NCBI RefSeq assembly: GCF_001483135.1
Contig: NZ_LNAL01000006.1
Coordinates: 992,003 to 1,056,002 of the forward strand
Source of the DNA: Solirubrum puertoriconensis
Lineage (GTDB): Bacteria > Bacteroidota > Bacteroidia > Cytophagales > Hymenobacteraceae
DNA: 64,000 nt
Reading direction: 5' to 3'
A model generated the notes under the pieces. It did not search any database. It worked only from the letters and a program-made list of their open reading frames with translations, and was not told where the DNA came from. Both the position numbers and the translations under genes were made by a program. Position 1 is the stretch's first letter. The number at the start of each line of letters is the position of its first letter. This document shows, piece after piece, positions 11,453 through 19,332 of this stretch.

Positions 11453-12055
11453 CTAAAGCGAAGGATGAAGCTGGGCAGTACGGGGTTGAGTCATCAGGCC
11501 CAACCGAAGTAAGCGAGAACGGTGCTGGCGCTGCAGCACAATGGGATAAAAGTTGCCGAACAAGTTGCCCACTGCGGCTCCGGCCGCCAAATCGTAGCGG
11601 CCTAGGTGCAGAAAGTACGGCAGCAGCAGCAACTGGGCTACAAACGCCAGCACGTGACAGATTTCGGCGCCTTGAGTGTTGTGGAGCAGTAATGCCAGCC
11701 GGGCTCTGCCGCCGCCGTAAAAGGCTTGCCGAGGTTGGGGTTTGTGGTAGTGAATCCAGCACAGAAAGCGCCGCAACCACTCCACGTGCAATGCGCGGTA
11801 CAGGCGGCTTACCAGGTTTGCTTCGAGGCAATTGTAGAACCTAGGGCCCGGCAATTTGTGCAAGGGTACAACCAGGCCCAGCATGCCAAACACCCCCGCC
11901 ACGGCCGTGGTGCAGGCAAAGCCCCCGAGCCAAAACGCGGCCGCTACCGAGGGCTGCCCCGGATGCTCCTGCAAACCCTTGAGTGTGCTCCAGAGCGTAA
12001 GCAGCAGCAGGCCCGAAGTGCCAAGGTAAAAAGCCGATTTGCCGAGCTTCTTCAT
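11453..12055 (-). CDS. CrtO-like acyltransferase family membrane protein
   Basis: The 200-residue protein has about four membrane segments. It also shows the layout of the glycosyl-4,4'-diaponeurosporenoate acyltransferase (CrtO) family: FYNCLEANLVSRLY, EWLRRF near the middle, and NLFGNFYPIVLQRQHRSRL close to the C-terminus, resembling the family N-x-YP-x-x-x-QR-x-x-R signature. In staphylococci CrtO acylates a glycosylated carotenoid. Bacteroidota relatives occur without the rest of that pathway, and no carotenoid gene is nearby, so the substrate here is open. Confidence 0.55.
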   Translation of the reverse strand: MKKLGKSAFYLGTSGLLLLTLWSTLKGLQEHPGQPSVAAAFWLGGFACTTAVAGVFGMLGLVVPLHKLPGPRFYNCLEANLVSRLYRALHVEWLRRFLCWIHYHKPQPRQAFYGGGRARLALLLHNTQGAEICHVLAFVAQLLLLPYFLHLGRYDLAAGAAVGNLFGNFYPIVLQRQHRSRLLRLGLMTQPRTAQLHPSL

Positions 12056-12085
12056 GGCCGGAAGCTAATGATTTAGCTACAAGGA

Positions 12086-13678
12086 TTATTCTGCCAGCAC
12101 TGGCGGCGCCGCGGCGTTGGTTTTGCGCAGCGGCAACTCCGGAATAAGCAGGGTGGCGCCTAGGCCCAGCACCACCAAGCCCATCGTGATGAGGTAGATG
12201 TTGCCGATAGCATTGACGAATGCTTGCCGCACCGCCGGCTCGGGCTTGTTGCCCGTGGGCATGGCGGCTGCAGGCAGGGCTGGGCCTTCGCTGATGACGG
12301 CCTGCTCGGTGGTGGACGGTCCGGCGGGTGCGGCGTGGGCGGGCAGCGCTTTTGCGAGTTGCAGCGTCAGCACCGTGCCCAGTAGCGCGGCCGCTACCAC
12401 GCCGCCAATCTGTCGGAAAAACTGACTGGCCGAAGTAGCTTGCCCAATCAGGCGCGGTTCGGTAGCGTTTTGAACGGCCAGGGTATACAGCGGCATGCTG
12501 GGGCCCACGCCCACCCCGCACACAAACACGTACAGCAGCACCTGCCAATAAGTGGTATTGGCGGTTAAGGTTGTCATCAGGCCCAAGCCCACCAATAGCA
12601 GCGCTCCGCCAGCCAGCATCCAGCGTTTGTAGTGCCCGCCCCGCCTCGATACCATTTGCCCCGCCACGTTGGAGCCCGTTACCACACCTAGGGAAAGCGG
12701 AATCAAGCTCATGCCGGCGCGCGTGGCCGAGGTGCCCAGCACATTCACCATGAACAACGGCTCGAAAATGATGATGCTCAGGAAGGTGCCGCCCAGCAGA
12801 AACAACGCCGCATTAGCCGAGCGAAATACTTTGTTACCGAACAAACTAAAATCGAGAATGGGGTGCTCGGAGCGCACCGAGCGCAGCACAAACAAAGCAA
12901 GCAGGAGGGCGGCCATGCCAATTAATCCAAGGGTGGTAGCCGATGTCCAGGCGTATGTAGCTTTGTTGAGCTGAAGGGCCACAATGAGTGCGCCCACCCC
13001 GCTAATGAGCAGCAAAGCCGCCAGGACATCGAGCCGGGTGCTGGCCCCGGTAGGGCGCAGCTTGGGCATGTTCTTCAGGATAAACCACAGGGCCACGGCA
13101 CCTAGGGGCAGGTTCACGTAGAAAACTAGCCGCCAGCCGGCCACGCCGGGCAGCAGGTCGTCGCCTAGGTCGGTGAGCAGCCCACCCAGGAAAGGACCCA
13201 GCACCGACGAGATGCCGAACACGGCCCCCACGTACCCTTGGTACCGCCCGCGCTCGGCCGGCGGAAACAAATCGGCGATGATGATGAAGGCCAAGGCAAA
13301 CAGGCCGGCACCGCCAAAGCCCTGCACTACCCGGAAGATGATCAGCTGGCTCATGCCGTCGCCGAGCAGGGGCAAGGAGCCAAACTCGCCGGCTAACCCG
13401 CACAGCGCCGAGCCCAGCAGAAAAACCGATACCGCCACGATTTCGATGTTGCGCCGCGGGAAGGTATCGGCCAGCTTGCCGTAAATGGGCACGAAGGCCG
13501 TGCTAGCGGCTAGGTACGCGGTGGCTACCCACGTAAACCGGTCGAGCCCCTGCAAATCGGCCACAATGCGCGGCAGCGCCGTTGATACAATGGTTTGATC
13601 GAGCGCCCCCAGAAACATGGCAATCAGTACGCCGGCCAGGGTAAGCATTCGGTCGCGGTGCGTAAGCGGGTGGTGCAT
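12086..13678 (-). CDS. DHA2-family MFS multidrug efflux transporter
   Basis: The chosen start (MHHPLTHRDR) puts the first membrane segment near residue 15; an in-frame ATG at 13765 would add 29 residues without membrane character. The 530-residue product has about 14 membrane segments and DHA2/EmrB hallmarks: LDQTIVSTALPRI in TM1, GKLADTFPRRN (motif A) after TM2, and GSVLGPFLGG-like glycine-rich TM5 (motif C region). It exports hydrophobic compounds using the proton gradient. No membrane-fusion (EmrA) partner is adjacent. It is divergent from the TauE/SafE gene, with 122 bp between starts. Confidence 0.85.
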   Translation of the reverse strand: MHHPLTHRDRMLTLAGVLIAMFLGALDQTIVSTALPRIVADLQGLDRFTWVATAYLAASTAFVPIYGKLADTFPRRNIEIVAVSVFLLGSALCGLAGEFGSLPLLGDGMSQLIIFRVVQGFGGAGLFALAFIIIADLFPPAERGRYQGYVGAVFGISSVLGPFLGGLLTDLGDDLLPGVAGWRLVFYVNLPLGAVALWFILKNMPKLRPTGASTRLDVLAALLLISGVGALIVALQLNKATYAWTSATTLGLIGMAALLLALFVLRSVRSEHPILDFSLFGNKVFRSANAALFLLGGTFLSIIIFEPLFMVNVLGTSATRAGMSLIPLSLGVVTGSNVAGQMVSRRGGHYKRWMLAGGALLLVGLGLMTTLTANTTYWQVLLYVFVCGVGVGPSMPLYTLAVQNATEPRLIGQATSASQFFRQIGGVVAAALLGTVLTLQLAKALPAHAAPAGPSTTEQAVISEGPALPAAAMPTGNKPEPAVRQAFVNAIGNIYLITMGLVVLGLGATLLIPELPLRKTNAAAPPVLAE

Positions 13679-13800
13679 GGGCCTTTTTGTTGCGGAGCAG
13701 GGGTAGAGCTCTGCATACGTAAAAGCACCTCGTAATAGTCTAGCCGGTGTTCTTGCGGCGCTCAACCAGGCAGGGCATACCGCTATCTTTACGGCCTTTT

Positions 13801-14580
13801 ATGGAACACCTCGACGCGACGTTGGCGCTGCTTTGCGCTTTTGCTTTTCTGGCTGGTTTTATCGACTCAATTGTGGGCGGCGGCGGGTTGATTCAGCTGC
13901 CCGCTATGTTGCTATTGCTCAAAGGAGTGCCGGTGCCCACGGTGCTCGGCACAGGCAAAGTTTCATCGGTAGCCGGCACGGCTGCGGCGCTGCGGCGCTA
14001 CGCCGGGCAGGTGCCCATTCGGTGGCGGGCAGTTGGCGCTGCGGCCGTTTCGGCGGGGCTGTTCTCGTTTTTGGGGGCGCGCGTGGTATCGCTGCTGCCC
14101 TCGGAGCTGTTGCGGCCGCTGGTGTTGGGTTTGCTGGTGGTTATTGCCATCTACACCTTTTGGCGCAAAGATTTCGGCTCCATTCATGCGCCGCGCCTGC
14201 CCGAAAGCCGCGAGCCGTACTACGGCGTACTCATCGGTGTGCTCATCGGGTTCTACGACGGTTTTTTCGGTCCCGGTACGGGTAGCTTTCTGCTCTTTGC
14301 CTTTGTGGGGCTGTTTGGCTACAATTTTCTTAGCGCGTCGGCTTCCTCAAAGGTGGTCAACGTAGCTACCAACCTCACGGCACTGGCTTATTTTGCTTAC
14401 ACCGGGCACATTATGTGGCAAATAGCCCTGCCCATGGCTGCCTGCAACATGCTGGGCTCAACCCTAGGTGCGCGCACTGCGCTTAAGCAAGGGGTAGGCT
14501 TTGTGCGCGTGCTGTTTTTGGTGGTGGTCGGCGGCATTATTCTGAAGCTTGGCGCCGATACCCTAGGGCTGCACTTTTAG
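13801..14580 (+). CDS. TauE/SafE family sulfite/anion exporter-like permease
   Basis: The ATG at 13801 gives a 259-residue protein that begins directly with membrane sequence; the longer in-frame ORF from 13747 adds an unlikely leader. It has the duplicated TauE/SafE core: FIDSIVGGGGLIQLP near residue 19 and GFYDGFFGPGTGSFLLF near residue 145, with about eight TM segments. Family members export sulfite, sulfoacetate or related organosulfur anions; the substrate here is unknown. TATCTTTA at 13784-13791 resembles a Bacteroidota -7 element. Confidence 0.85.
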   Translation: MEHLDATLALLCAFAFLAGFIDSIVGGGGLIQLPAMLLLLKGVPVPTVLGTGKVSSVAGTAAALRRYAGQVPIRWRAVGAAAVSAGLFSFLGARVVSLLPSELLRPLVLGLLVVIAIYTFWRKDFGSIHAPRLPESREPYYGVLIGVLIGFYDGFFGPGTGSFLLFAFVGLFGYNFLSASASSKVVNVATNLTALAYFAYTGHIMWQIALPMAACNMLGSTLGARTALKQGVGFVRVLFLVVVGGIILKLGADTLGLHF

Positions 14581-14597
14581 CCAACTGCACCCAACCC

Positions 14598-14648
14598 AAA
14601 CGCTCCGGCCCGCCTGCACACACGTAGTACAGGCGGGCCGGAGCGTTT
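14598..14648. terminator. Bidirectional terminator, 19-bp perfect stem
   Basis: Arms 14598-14616 and 14630-14648 are exact reverse complements with a 13-base loop, lying between converging genes that end at 14580 and 14664. Confidence 0.75.
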
Positions 14649-14663
14649 AAGTACAGTCCTGGG

Positions 14664-15155
14664 CTACTCTTCGCCGCGGCCCGGCGGGAGGCCCGGCACG
14701 GCGTTGCCCTGGTTGCCTTGGGTATTCGGAATGCCCATCTTCTTTTCGCGGGCCTTCTGATACTTGTCGAACTGCGCAACGGTCAGCACGTCTTTAAGAG
14801 CAGCCATGCGCGACTGGCCGATGTCTTCAATAATCCCGTTAAGCTTGCGCAAATCGGCCCGGTGCCGAACGCGGGCTTCCTCCACCTGCCGTACGCTGCG
14901 CAGGTTTATCTGGCGTACTTTTTCTTCCTGCTGCGGGCTCAGGGCCAAGGCCTGCTTTAAGCTTTGGGTAAGGCCATTGGCCTGGGCTTCAATCTTGGCG
15001 TCGTCGAGCTTGGGTGCCGGAGCCGCCTGCGCAGCGGTGGCCTTTGTTCTGGCCTCAGCAGGCTTTGTTTTAGAGGCGGCAGTTTGGGCCCAAGCGGCAG
15101 GAGCAGCTAGTAGCAGCGCCGCAGCTAGCAAAATCGATTTCGTGGGAGTGTTCAT
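14664..15155 (-). CDS. Periplasmic Spy/LTXXQ-like protein
   Basis: The start MNTPTKSILL gives a signal peptide ending at AWAQ. After a Lys/Ala/Pro-rich linker, the central helix (ALALSPQQEEKVRQINLRSV and following) contains the LSPQQ-type heptad seen in Spy/CpxP-like proteins. A second amphipathic segment follows (LTVAQFDKYQKAREKK). The C-terminus is Gly/Asn/Pro-rich. Spy-like proteins are periplasmic chaperones or metal-stress sensors; similarity is weak and the role is inferred only from layout. 163 residues. Confidence 0.55.
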   Translation of the reverse strand: MNTPTKSILLAAALLLAAPAAWAQTAASKTKPAEARTKATAAQAAPAPKLDDAKIEAQANGLTQSLKQALALSPQQEEKVRQINLRSVRQVEEARVRHRADLRKLNGIIEDIGQSRMAALKDVLTVAQFDKYQKAREKKMGIPNTQGNQGNAVPGLPPGRGEE

Positions 15156-15338
15156 CTCGTTGAGTAAGCAAGGAGGCCAGCGCGGGGCGCCGGCACTCAG
15201 CACTGCGAAAATAGCGTGCCAGAGTTCATCAGCTGCTCAACGCTGCCACAAGCACTTTTATTCCCGAGCCTAGGCCCAATGTGAGCAATTCGCCTAGGTG
15301 CCTGTAACCTTTACTGCAGCTAAGCAATAGAAGGAGGC

Positions 15339-16391
15339 ATGAAGCAGCAATCCTCTCGCAACACCTGGCTGAAAGCCGCCGGCATTGGTGCCGCCGTAGC
15401 AGCCGTTGCCCTTTGGGCTAATCGCCGTGGTTCGTACGACTTGCGCGGCAAAGTAGTGTTGATTACCGGCGGCTCGCGCGGCCTAGGGCTGGTGCTAGCC
15501 CGCCAGGCCGCAGCCGAGGGTGCCCGGGTGGCCATCTGTGCCCGCGACACCGACGAGCTGGAGCGCGCCCGCAAGGAGTTGCTGACTGAAGGAACCGAAA
15601 TCCTGACCCTGGCGCGCGACCTCAGCGACGAAGCCGAAGTGCGCACCATGGTGGCCGAAGTTCGCAACGAGCTAGGGCCCATTGATGTGCTCATCAACAA
15701 CGCCGGCATCATCACGGGCGGCCCGCTTGAGCACATGGATGTGCGTGACTATCAAGAGTCGATGGATATTCACTTTTGGGCGGCGCTCCACGCCATGTAC
15801 GCCGTGCTACCCGACATGAAGCGCCGCCGCGGCGGGCGCATCATCAATATTGCCTCGGTTGGGGGCAAAGTATCGGTGCCGCACCTTGCGCCTTATTGCG
15901 CCAGTAAGTTTGCGCTGGTGGGCTTATCAGAAGGTTTTCGGGCCGAGTTGCTGCGCTACGGCGTGTATGTTACCACGGTGTGCCCCGGCCTCATGCGCAC
16001 CGGTTCGCCGCGCCAGGCCATCGTGAAAGGGCAGCACCTGCTGGAGTTTGCCTGGTTTATGGTGGCCGATTCGCTGCCCGTGCTTACCGTGAGTGCCGAG
16101 TACGCTGCCCGGCAGGTGTGGAACGCCGCCCGCCGCGGCGATGCAGAGCTGATTTTGGGCATGCCAGCTAAAATCATTTCGTTGCTGCACGGCATTGCGC
16201 CCGGCACCGTGGCGAACATGCTCAGTATGGTAAACCGAGCACTGCCCGGCACAACCGGCGAAATCGGCGACGAACGCCGCCGTGGTTTCGAAAGCGAATC
16301 GCCGGTGACCAAATCCTGGCTTACAACGCTAACGCGCAAAGCAGAGAAAGAAAACAACGAGCTAAACAACCATTCGCCGTACCCGGCCTAG
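15339..16391 (+). CDS. SDR-family oxidoreductase with N-terminal membrane anchor
   Basis: The 350-residue protein starts with a basic segment and a hydrophobic stretch (about residues 11-25), then a classical SDR domain. TGGSRGLG lies near residue 43, NNAG near 121, and the Ser-Tyr-Lys set in NIASVGGKVSVPHLAPYCASK near 170-190. A C-terminal extension of about 90 residues carries a charged tail. The anchor suggests work at the membrane on a hydrophobic substrate, as in the DHRS7-like group; this is inference. The gene is followed, with no obvious terminator, by the phhA leader. Confidence 0.8.
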   Translation: MKQQSSRNTWLKAAGIGAAVAAVALWANRRGSYDLRGKVVLITGGSRGLGLVLARQAAAEGARVAICARDTDELERARKELLTEGTEILTLARDLSDEAEVRTMVAEVRNELGPIDVLINNAGIITGGPLEHMDVRDYQESMDIHFWAALHAMYAVLPDMKRRRGGRIINIASVGGKVSVPHLAPYCASKFALVGLSEGFRAELLRYGVYVTTVCPGLMRTGSPRQAIVKGQHLLEFAWFMVADSLPVLTVSAEYAARQVWNAARRGDAELILGMPAKIISLLHGIAPGTVANMLSMVNRALPGTTGEIGDERRRGFESESPVTKSWLTTLTRKAEKENNELNNHSPYPA

Positions 16392-16470
16392 GAGGCAAGG
16401 GTGGGTTGCGTACCAAAAAAATAACCCAAGGGTAGACGGTTCATCCCGAAACTCTTCCCATATTTACCCC

Positions 16471-16575
16471 ATGCACCTGTTCAGCCAGTCGTACTATTAT
16501 TATTACCCGACCTGCCAGCCCACCGGCTTCGGCAACGGTCGTGTATGTACGACGGCATCCGAGCAGACCCAGTAA
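16471..16575 (+). CDS. Tyr-rich leader peptide of phhA
   Basis: A 34-codon ORF (ATG 16471, TAA 16573) encodes a peptide starting MHLFSQS, followed by five consecutive Tyr codons (tac tat tat tat tac, 16492-16506). It lies 86 bp before the phenylalanine hydroxylase start and 25 bp before an intrinsic terminator. A five-Tyr run in a short ORF directly upstream of the gene that makes Tyr from Phe is what a ribosome-stalling attenuator predicts. The peptide has no other recognisable feature and contains two Phe codons outside the run. Translation is inferred, not shown. Confidence 0.7.
   Translation: MHLFSQSYYYYYPTCQPTGFGNGRVCTTASEQTQ
16508..16541 (+). promoter_or_regulatory. Attenuator hairpin directly after the Tyr codons (candidate 1:2 stem)
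   Basis: CGACCTGCC at 16508-16516 pairs with GGCA at 16531-16534 and GGTCG at 16537-16541, giving nine base pairs with a two-base bulge. The 5' arm starts two bases after the last Tyr codon, so a ribosome stalled in the Tyr run would cover it. The competing antiterminator pairing is not obvious by eye. Confidence 0.5.
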
Positions 16576-16600
16576 CGTCTCCGCGAAACCGCTTCATACC

Positions 16601-16638
16601 GCCCCCGTCCGATAGCCGGACGGGGGCTTTTTGTTTTT
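16601..16638 (+). terminator. Attenuator terminator upstream of phhA
   Basis: GCCCCCGTCCG (16601-16611) and CGGACGGGGGC (16617-16627) form a perfect 11-bp stem with a five-base loop, followed by TTTTTGTTTTT. It lies between the leader ORF stop and the phhA ATG at 16662. It would stop transcription before phhA unless an alternative fold or regulator prevents it. Confidence 0.85.
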
Positions 16639-16661
16639 ACCTCTTTCAAACCCTAGGTACC

Positions 16662-17402
16662 ATGAAAGCTCTCCAGCAACACTACGACCAGTACACCGAC
16701 GAAGACCGCCAAGTGTGGCAACTCCTTTTCGAACGCCAGCTGCAGGCCTTGCCGGGCCGCGCGGCACCCGAGTTTATGGAAGGGCTGGCCCGCATTGGCT
16801 TCACCGCCGACCGCATTCCCGATTTCAGGCAAGTAAACCAAGTACTGCGCCGCCTTACGGGGTGGGAGCTGGTGGCCGTGCCCGGTATTGTGGATGATGC
16901 CGTGTTCTTTGGCATGTTGGCGGCCAAGCAGTTTCCGGCTACTACCTGGCTGCGCAAGCTCTCGGAGCTGGATTACCTGGAAGAGCCCGACATGTTCCAC
17001 GACGTGTTCGGCCACGTGCCGCTGCTGGCTAATGCCGAGTTCTGCCGGTTTTTGCACCAGCTAGGCCACATTGGGTTGCGCCACGCCTCCGACGCGGCCG
17101 CCGTGGAGCTGTTGGCGCGGCTGTACTGGTTTACCGTTGAGTTTGGGCTGATTCGCGACGCCGGCAGCGGAGAGGCGCGCATCTACGGGGCGGGCATCTT
17201 GTCATCGGCCGGCGAAACGCGTTACAGCCTCGGCGAAGTACCAACCCGTTTGCCTTTTAACGTAGCCACCGTTACCGACACGGCCTTCCGCAAAGACGAA
17301 TTCCAAACAACCTACTTTGTGCTGGAGTCGCTCGATCAGCTATACGCCACGTTGCCACAAATGCAGCAGCTGTTGCGCGAAGCCATTGTAGCCGAGCTGT
17401 AG
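16662..17402 (+). CDS. phhA: Phenylalanine 4-monooxygenase
   Basis: The ATG at 16662 gives a 246-residue protein, the length of bacterial single-domain phenylalanine hydroxylases without an ACT regulatory domain. It is cytoplasmic and converts L-Phe to L-Tyr with O2 and a tetrahydropterin. The iron ligands are visible as His113 and His118 (FHDVFGH) and Glu160 (WFTVEFG). A longer in-frame reading from 16545 runs through the attenuator terminator and is rejected. Expression is probably controlled by the Tyr-leader attenuator. No pterin-carbinolamine dehydratase gene (phhB) is adjacent. Confidence 0.93.
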   Translation: MKALQQHYDQYTDEDRQVWQLLFERQLQALPGRAAPEFMEGLARIGFTADRIPDFRQVNQVLRRLTGWELVAVPGIVDDAVFFGMLAAKQFPATTWLRKLSELDYLEEPDMFHDVFGHVPLLANAEFCRFLHQLGHIGLRHASDAAAVELLARLYWFTVEFGLIRDAGSGEARIYGAGILSSAGETRYSLGEVPTRLPFNVATVTDTAFRKDEFQTTYFVLESLDQLYATLPQMQQLLREAIVAEL

Positions 17403-17427
17403 AAGAAGCTACCAATGGGTAGCCATC

Positions 17428-17460
17428 GCCCCTAGGTGAACTACCACCTAGGGGCTTTTT
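17428..17460 (+). terminator. phhA terminator
   Basis: GCCCCTAGGTG/CACCTAGGGGC, 11 bp with a six-base loop, is followed by TTTTT. Both arms contain a CCTAGG palindrome. Confidence 0.85.
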
Positions 17461-17502
17461 GGTGCTGAATACCACAGCACCGGCCAAGTGCTGAAAACAA
17501 AA

Positions 17503-17529
17503 ACGCCCGACCGCGCAGCGGTCGGGCGT
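17503..17529 (-). terminator. Terminator of the downstream-converging lipoprotein gene
   Basis: ACGCCCGACCGC/GCGGTCGGGCGT, a 12-bp perfect stem with a three-base loop, is preceded on the plus strand by an A-rich run that becomes a U-tract for the minus-strand transcript. Confidence 0.8.
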
Positions 17530-17572
17530 CCCCATTGGGTGGAGCCAATGGGACTTGGGAAATCGTTATGGC

Positions 17573-18073
17573 TTAGTGAGCGAAGGTGCTCACGTAGCTC
17601 GTGGCGTTGGCACCTTCGCCTTCGGTCATTTTCAGGCGGAGGGTGTTAGCCGAAAGTTCTTCTACTGCGAACTTGCGCTCCGAGTCGCCAACCTTTACGG
17701 TCAGGGTTTTAGCGTCCTCGCTGAGCGTGTAGGAGCCGGCTTTTTGCTGCTCGGCTTGGGGGTTGGCTTTGGTAGCACCTTCGTCGAGCACGTAGCGGCC
17801 GTCGGTGGTGAACTGGGTGAGGTTGTCGCGCAACGTGGTCTTCATGTGCGCAAACATGCTTACGGTTACAGCCTCATTCGAACCAGCGGGGGTTGATACG
17901 GTGGCAAGGTCCGTCATATGCCATTGTCCTGCTGCAAGTAATTGCTGCGGGGTCTGCTGCACCTGTGCTTCGGCTTTAGCGGTGGGCTGCGCTACTTCTT
18001 CCAATTCTTTCTCACACGATGCCAGGCCAGTAAGGGCTAGCGCCAAGCTCAGGTAAACGGGCAGTTTCTTCAT
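17573..18073 (-). CDS. Lipoprotein of unknown function
   Basis: The start MKKLPVYLSL precedes a lipoprotein signal with lipobox LASC, so Cys near residue 21 should be lipidated. The mature part is 145 residues, begins with a Glu-rich linker and ends in a beta-rich domain (DGRYVLDEGA ... TLTVKVGDSERKF). The layout resembles lipocalin-like DUF4923/DUF5004-type proteins of Bacteroidota, but I cannot assign a family. It has its own terminator and is probably monocistronic. Confidence 0.7.
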   Translation of the reverse strand: MKKLPVYLSLALALTGLASCEKELEEVAQPTAKAEAQVQQTPQQLLAAGQWHMTDLATVSTPAGSNEAVTVSMFAHMKTTLRDNLTQFTTDGRYVLDEGATKANPQAEQQKAGSYTLSEDAKTLTVKVGDSERKFAVEELSANTLRLKMTEGEGANATSYVSTFAH

Positions 18074-18309
18074 GAAAACAGGTAATGGGTTTGGTGAAGA
18101 AAAATGAGCAACTACACTCAGGCGTTTTTGCATTCTGTACACTTTCCAACTTCACGCCTCAAGGGGTTTCTACCGCCCTTCGTCGCCGTTGACAATGCTA
18201 AACTAGAAAACGTTTTTCACACTTTCGCGGAAAAAGTCAATAATTCAAACATTATGTTCGGAAAGTGCCATACAATTTAATATTGTACTTTAACATGTCA
18301 GTAAAATAC
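18074..18309. other. AT-rich intergenic region with short palindromes
   Basis: The region before the lipoprotein gene is more AT-rich than its surroundings. It holds the near-palindrome TACAAT-N5-ATTGTA at 18271-18287 and an inverted CACTTTC/GAAAGTG pair (18220-18226, 18261-18267). These could be regulator sites. No gene is evident. Confidence 0.3.
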
Positions 18310-18343
18310 AAAAGCTGCTTGCGTAAAACGCTAAGCAGCTTTT
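18310..18343 (-). terminator. fpg terminator
   Basis: AAAAGCTGCTT/AAGCAGCTTTT with an inner GCG/CGC pairing lies just downstream of the minus-strand fpg stop codon and is followed on that strand by a T-rich tail. Confidence 0.8.
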
Positions 18344-18371
18344 AGTTGAATGCTGTTTGTAAACTTACTTC

Positions 18372-19187
18372 TTAAGTCTCTTTTTGGCAAATAGGGCAGA
18401 AGTAGGTAGCACGGCCACCTACATACTTTTTTACTATTGCTGTTTTGTCGGTGGGGCAGTACTTATAGGCGTCGGAGTTGGGGGTAGGGTAAGCGTCCCA
18501 TTCGCGAGCATGTATAATAAAAGAAAGAGGGAAGCGTTGGTAGCTGGCTTCGTGCTCAATGGCTGTGCGCAGCACTAGCTGTATAGCAGCATGTAAGCGG
18601 CCTACCTCGTCGGGGGTAAGCGAAGAAGCAACCCGCTCCGGATGAATGCTAGCTTGGAACAGCACTTCATCGACAATCCAGTTGCCCAAACCAGCCGTGA
18701 GGCGCTGATCGAGCAGCACGGGTTTAATCAAGGTCTTCTTGCGCGCCAGAGCTGCAGCCAGCTTCTCAACGGTAAGGTCTAACGCATCGGGCCCTAGGTG
18801 CTTTTCGTGCTGGTAAGTAGCCACGCTAGCAGCCAAGCGGATCCGGCCAAACTTGCGCGGATCGATAAATGCCACGCGCAGGCCATCTTGCAGGTGCAAG
18901 GCAACGCGGGTAAAGCGGGGCCGGTCGTGGTCGTCGCGGTAGGCGCCTACGTCGCCAGTCATACCGAAGTGTAGCACCAACACTTGCTCGCCGGAGAGTT
19001 CCAAAAAGCAGTTTTTGCCGAGCCGCTGGGTAGCCGTAACGGTAGCTCCCACAAGGGCCGCGCGCAAGGCATCTTCTTTTAAGGCCAGTACGTGTGCATC
19101 GAATACCTCAACGGCAACAATGCGCTGGCCAACCACGAGGTCGTCCAGAAATCGGCGGTAGGTTTCTACTTCGGGTAATTCGGGCAT
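18372..19187 (-). CDS. mutM: Fpg/Nei-family DNA glycosylase
   Basis: The 271-residue protein begins MPELPEVETY, giving the catalytic Pro2 and Glu3, and has the conserved Lys58 in RLGKN. The middle carries the helix-two-turn-helix region (GLGNWIVDEVLF). It removes oxidised bases such as 8-oxoguanine and nicks the DNA. The C-terminal zinc finger keeps the family spacing, but the second Cys is replaced by Asp (CPTD, then 16 residues, then CPIC). Either Asp ligates zinc or this is a lineage variant. It has its own terminator. Confidence 0.88.
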   Translation of the reverse strand: MPELPEVETYRRFLDDLVVGQRIVAVEVFDAHVLALKEDALRAALVGATVTATQRLGKNCFLELSGEQVLVLHFGMTGDVGAYRDDHDRPRFTRVALHLQDGLRVAFIDPRKFGRIRLAASVATYQHEKHLGPDALDLTVEKLAAALARKKTLIKPVLLDQRLTAGLGNWIVDEVLFQASIHPERVASSLTPDEVGRLHAAIQLVLRTAIEHEASYQRFPLSFIIHAREWDAYPTPNSDAYKYCPTDKTAIVKKYVGGRATYFCPICQKET

Positions 19188-19279
19188 CGGCTTGCGAAAT
19201 GGTAAAGGCGCAGGTAATAGTCATTCCGGAGGCTATAACCATTGTGCCTAGGTGCCAAGGGGCACAACAGGGGCAGAGC

Positions 19280-19302
19280 TTAGTAACCTCGTCGGTTACT
19301 AA
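19280..19302. repeat. 9-bp perfect hairpin between fpg and phzF-like gene
   Basis: TTAGTAACC and GGTTACTAA flank a five-base loop. There is no U-tract on the minus strand, so it could be an operator for fpg or a weak terminator of the PhzF-like gene. Confidence 0.35.
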
Positions 19303-19332
19303 ACCCAACAGTTCGCAGAACGTTCCCGCGTG

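Noticed and set aside
16551-16609. GACGG (16551-16555) pairing with CCGTC (16605-16609) as the attenuator antiterminator
   Set aside because: Only five pairs, and freeing it would favour the opposite regulatory direction to that expected from Tyr stalling; left for folding software.
16545-16661. Upstream extension of phhA to 16545
   Set aside because: It would translate through the attenuator terminator and leader; the family begins near MKALQQHYDQY at 16662.
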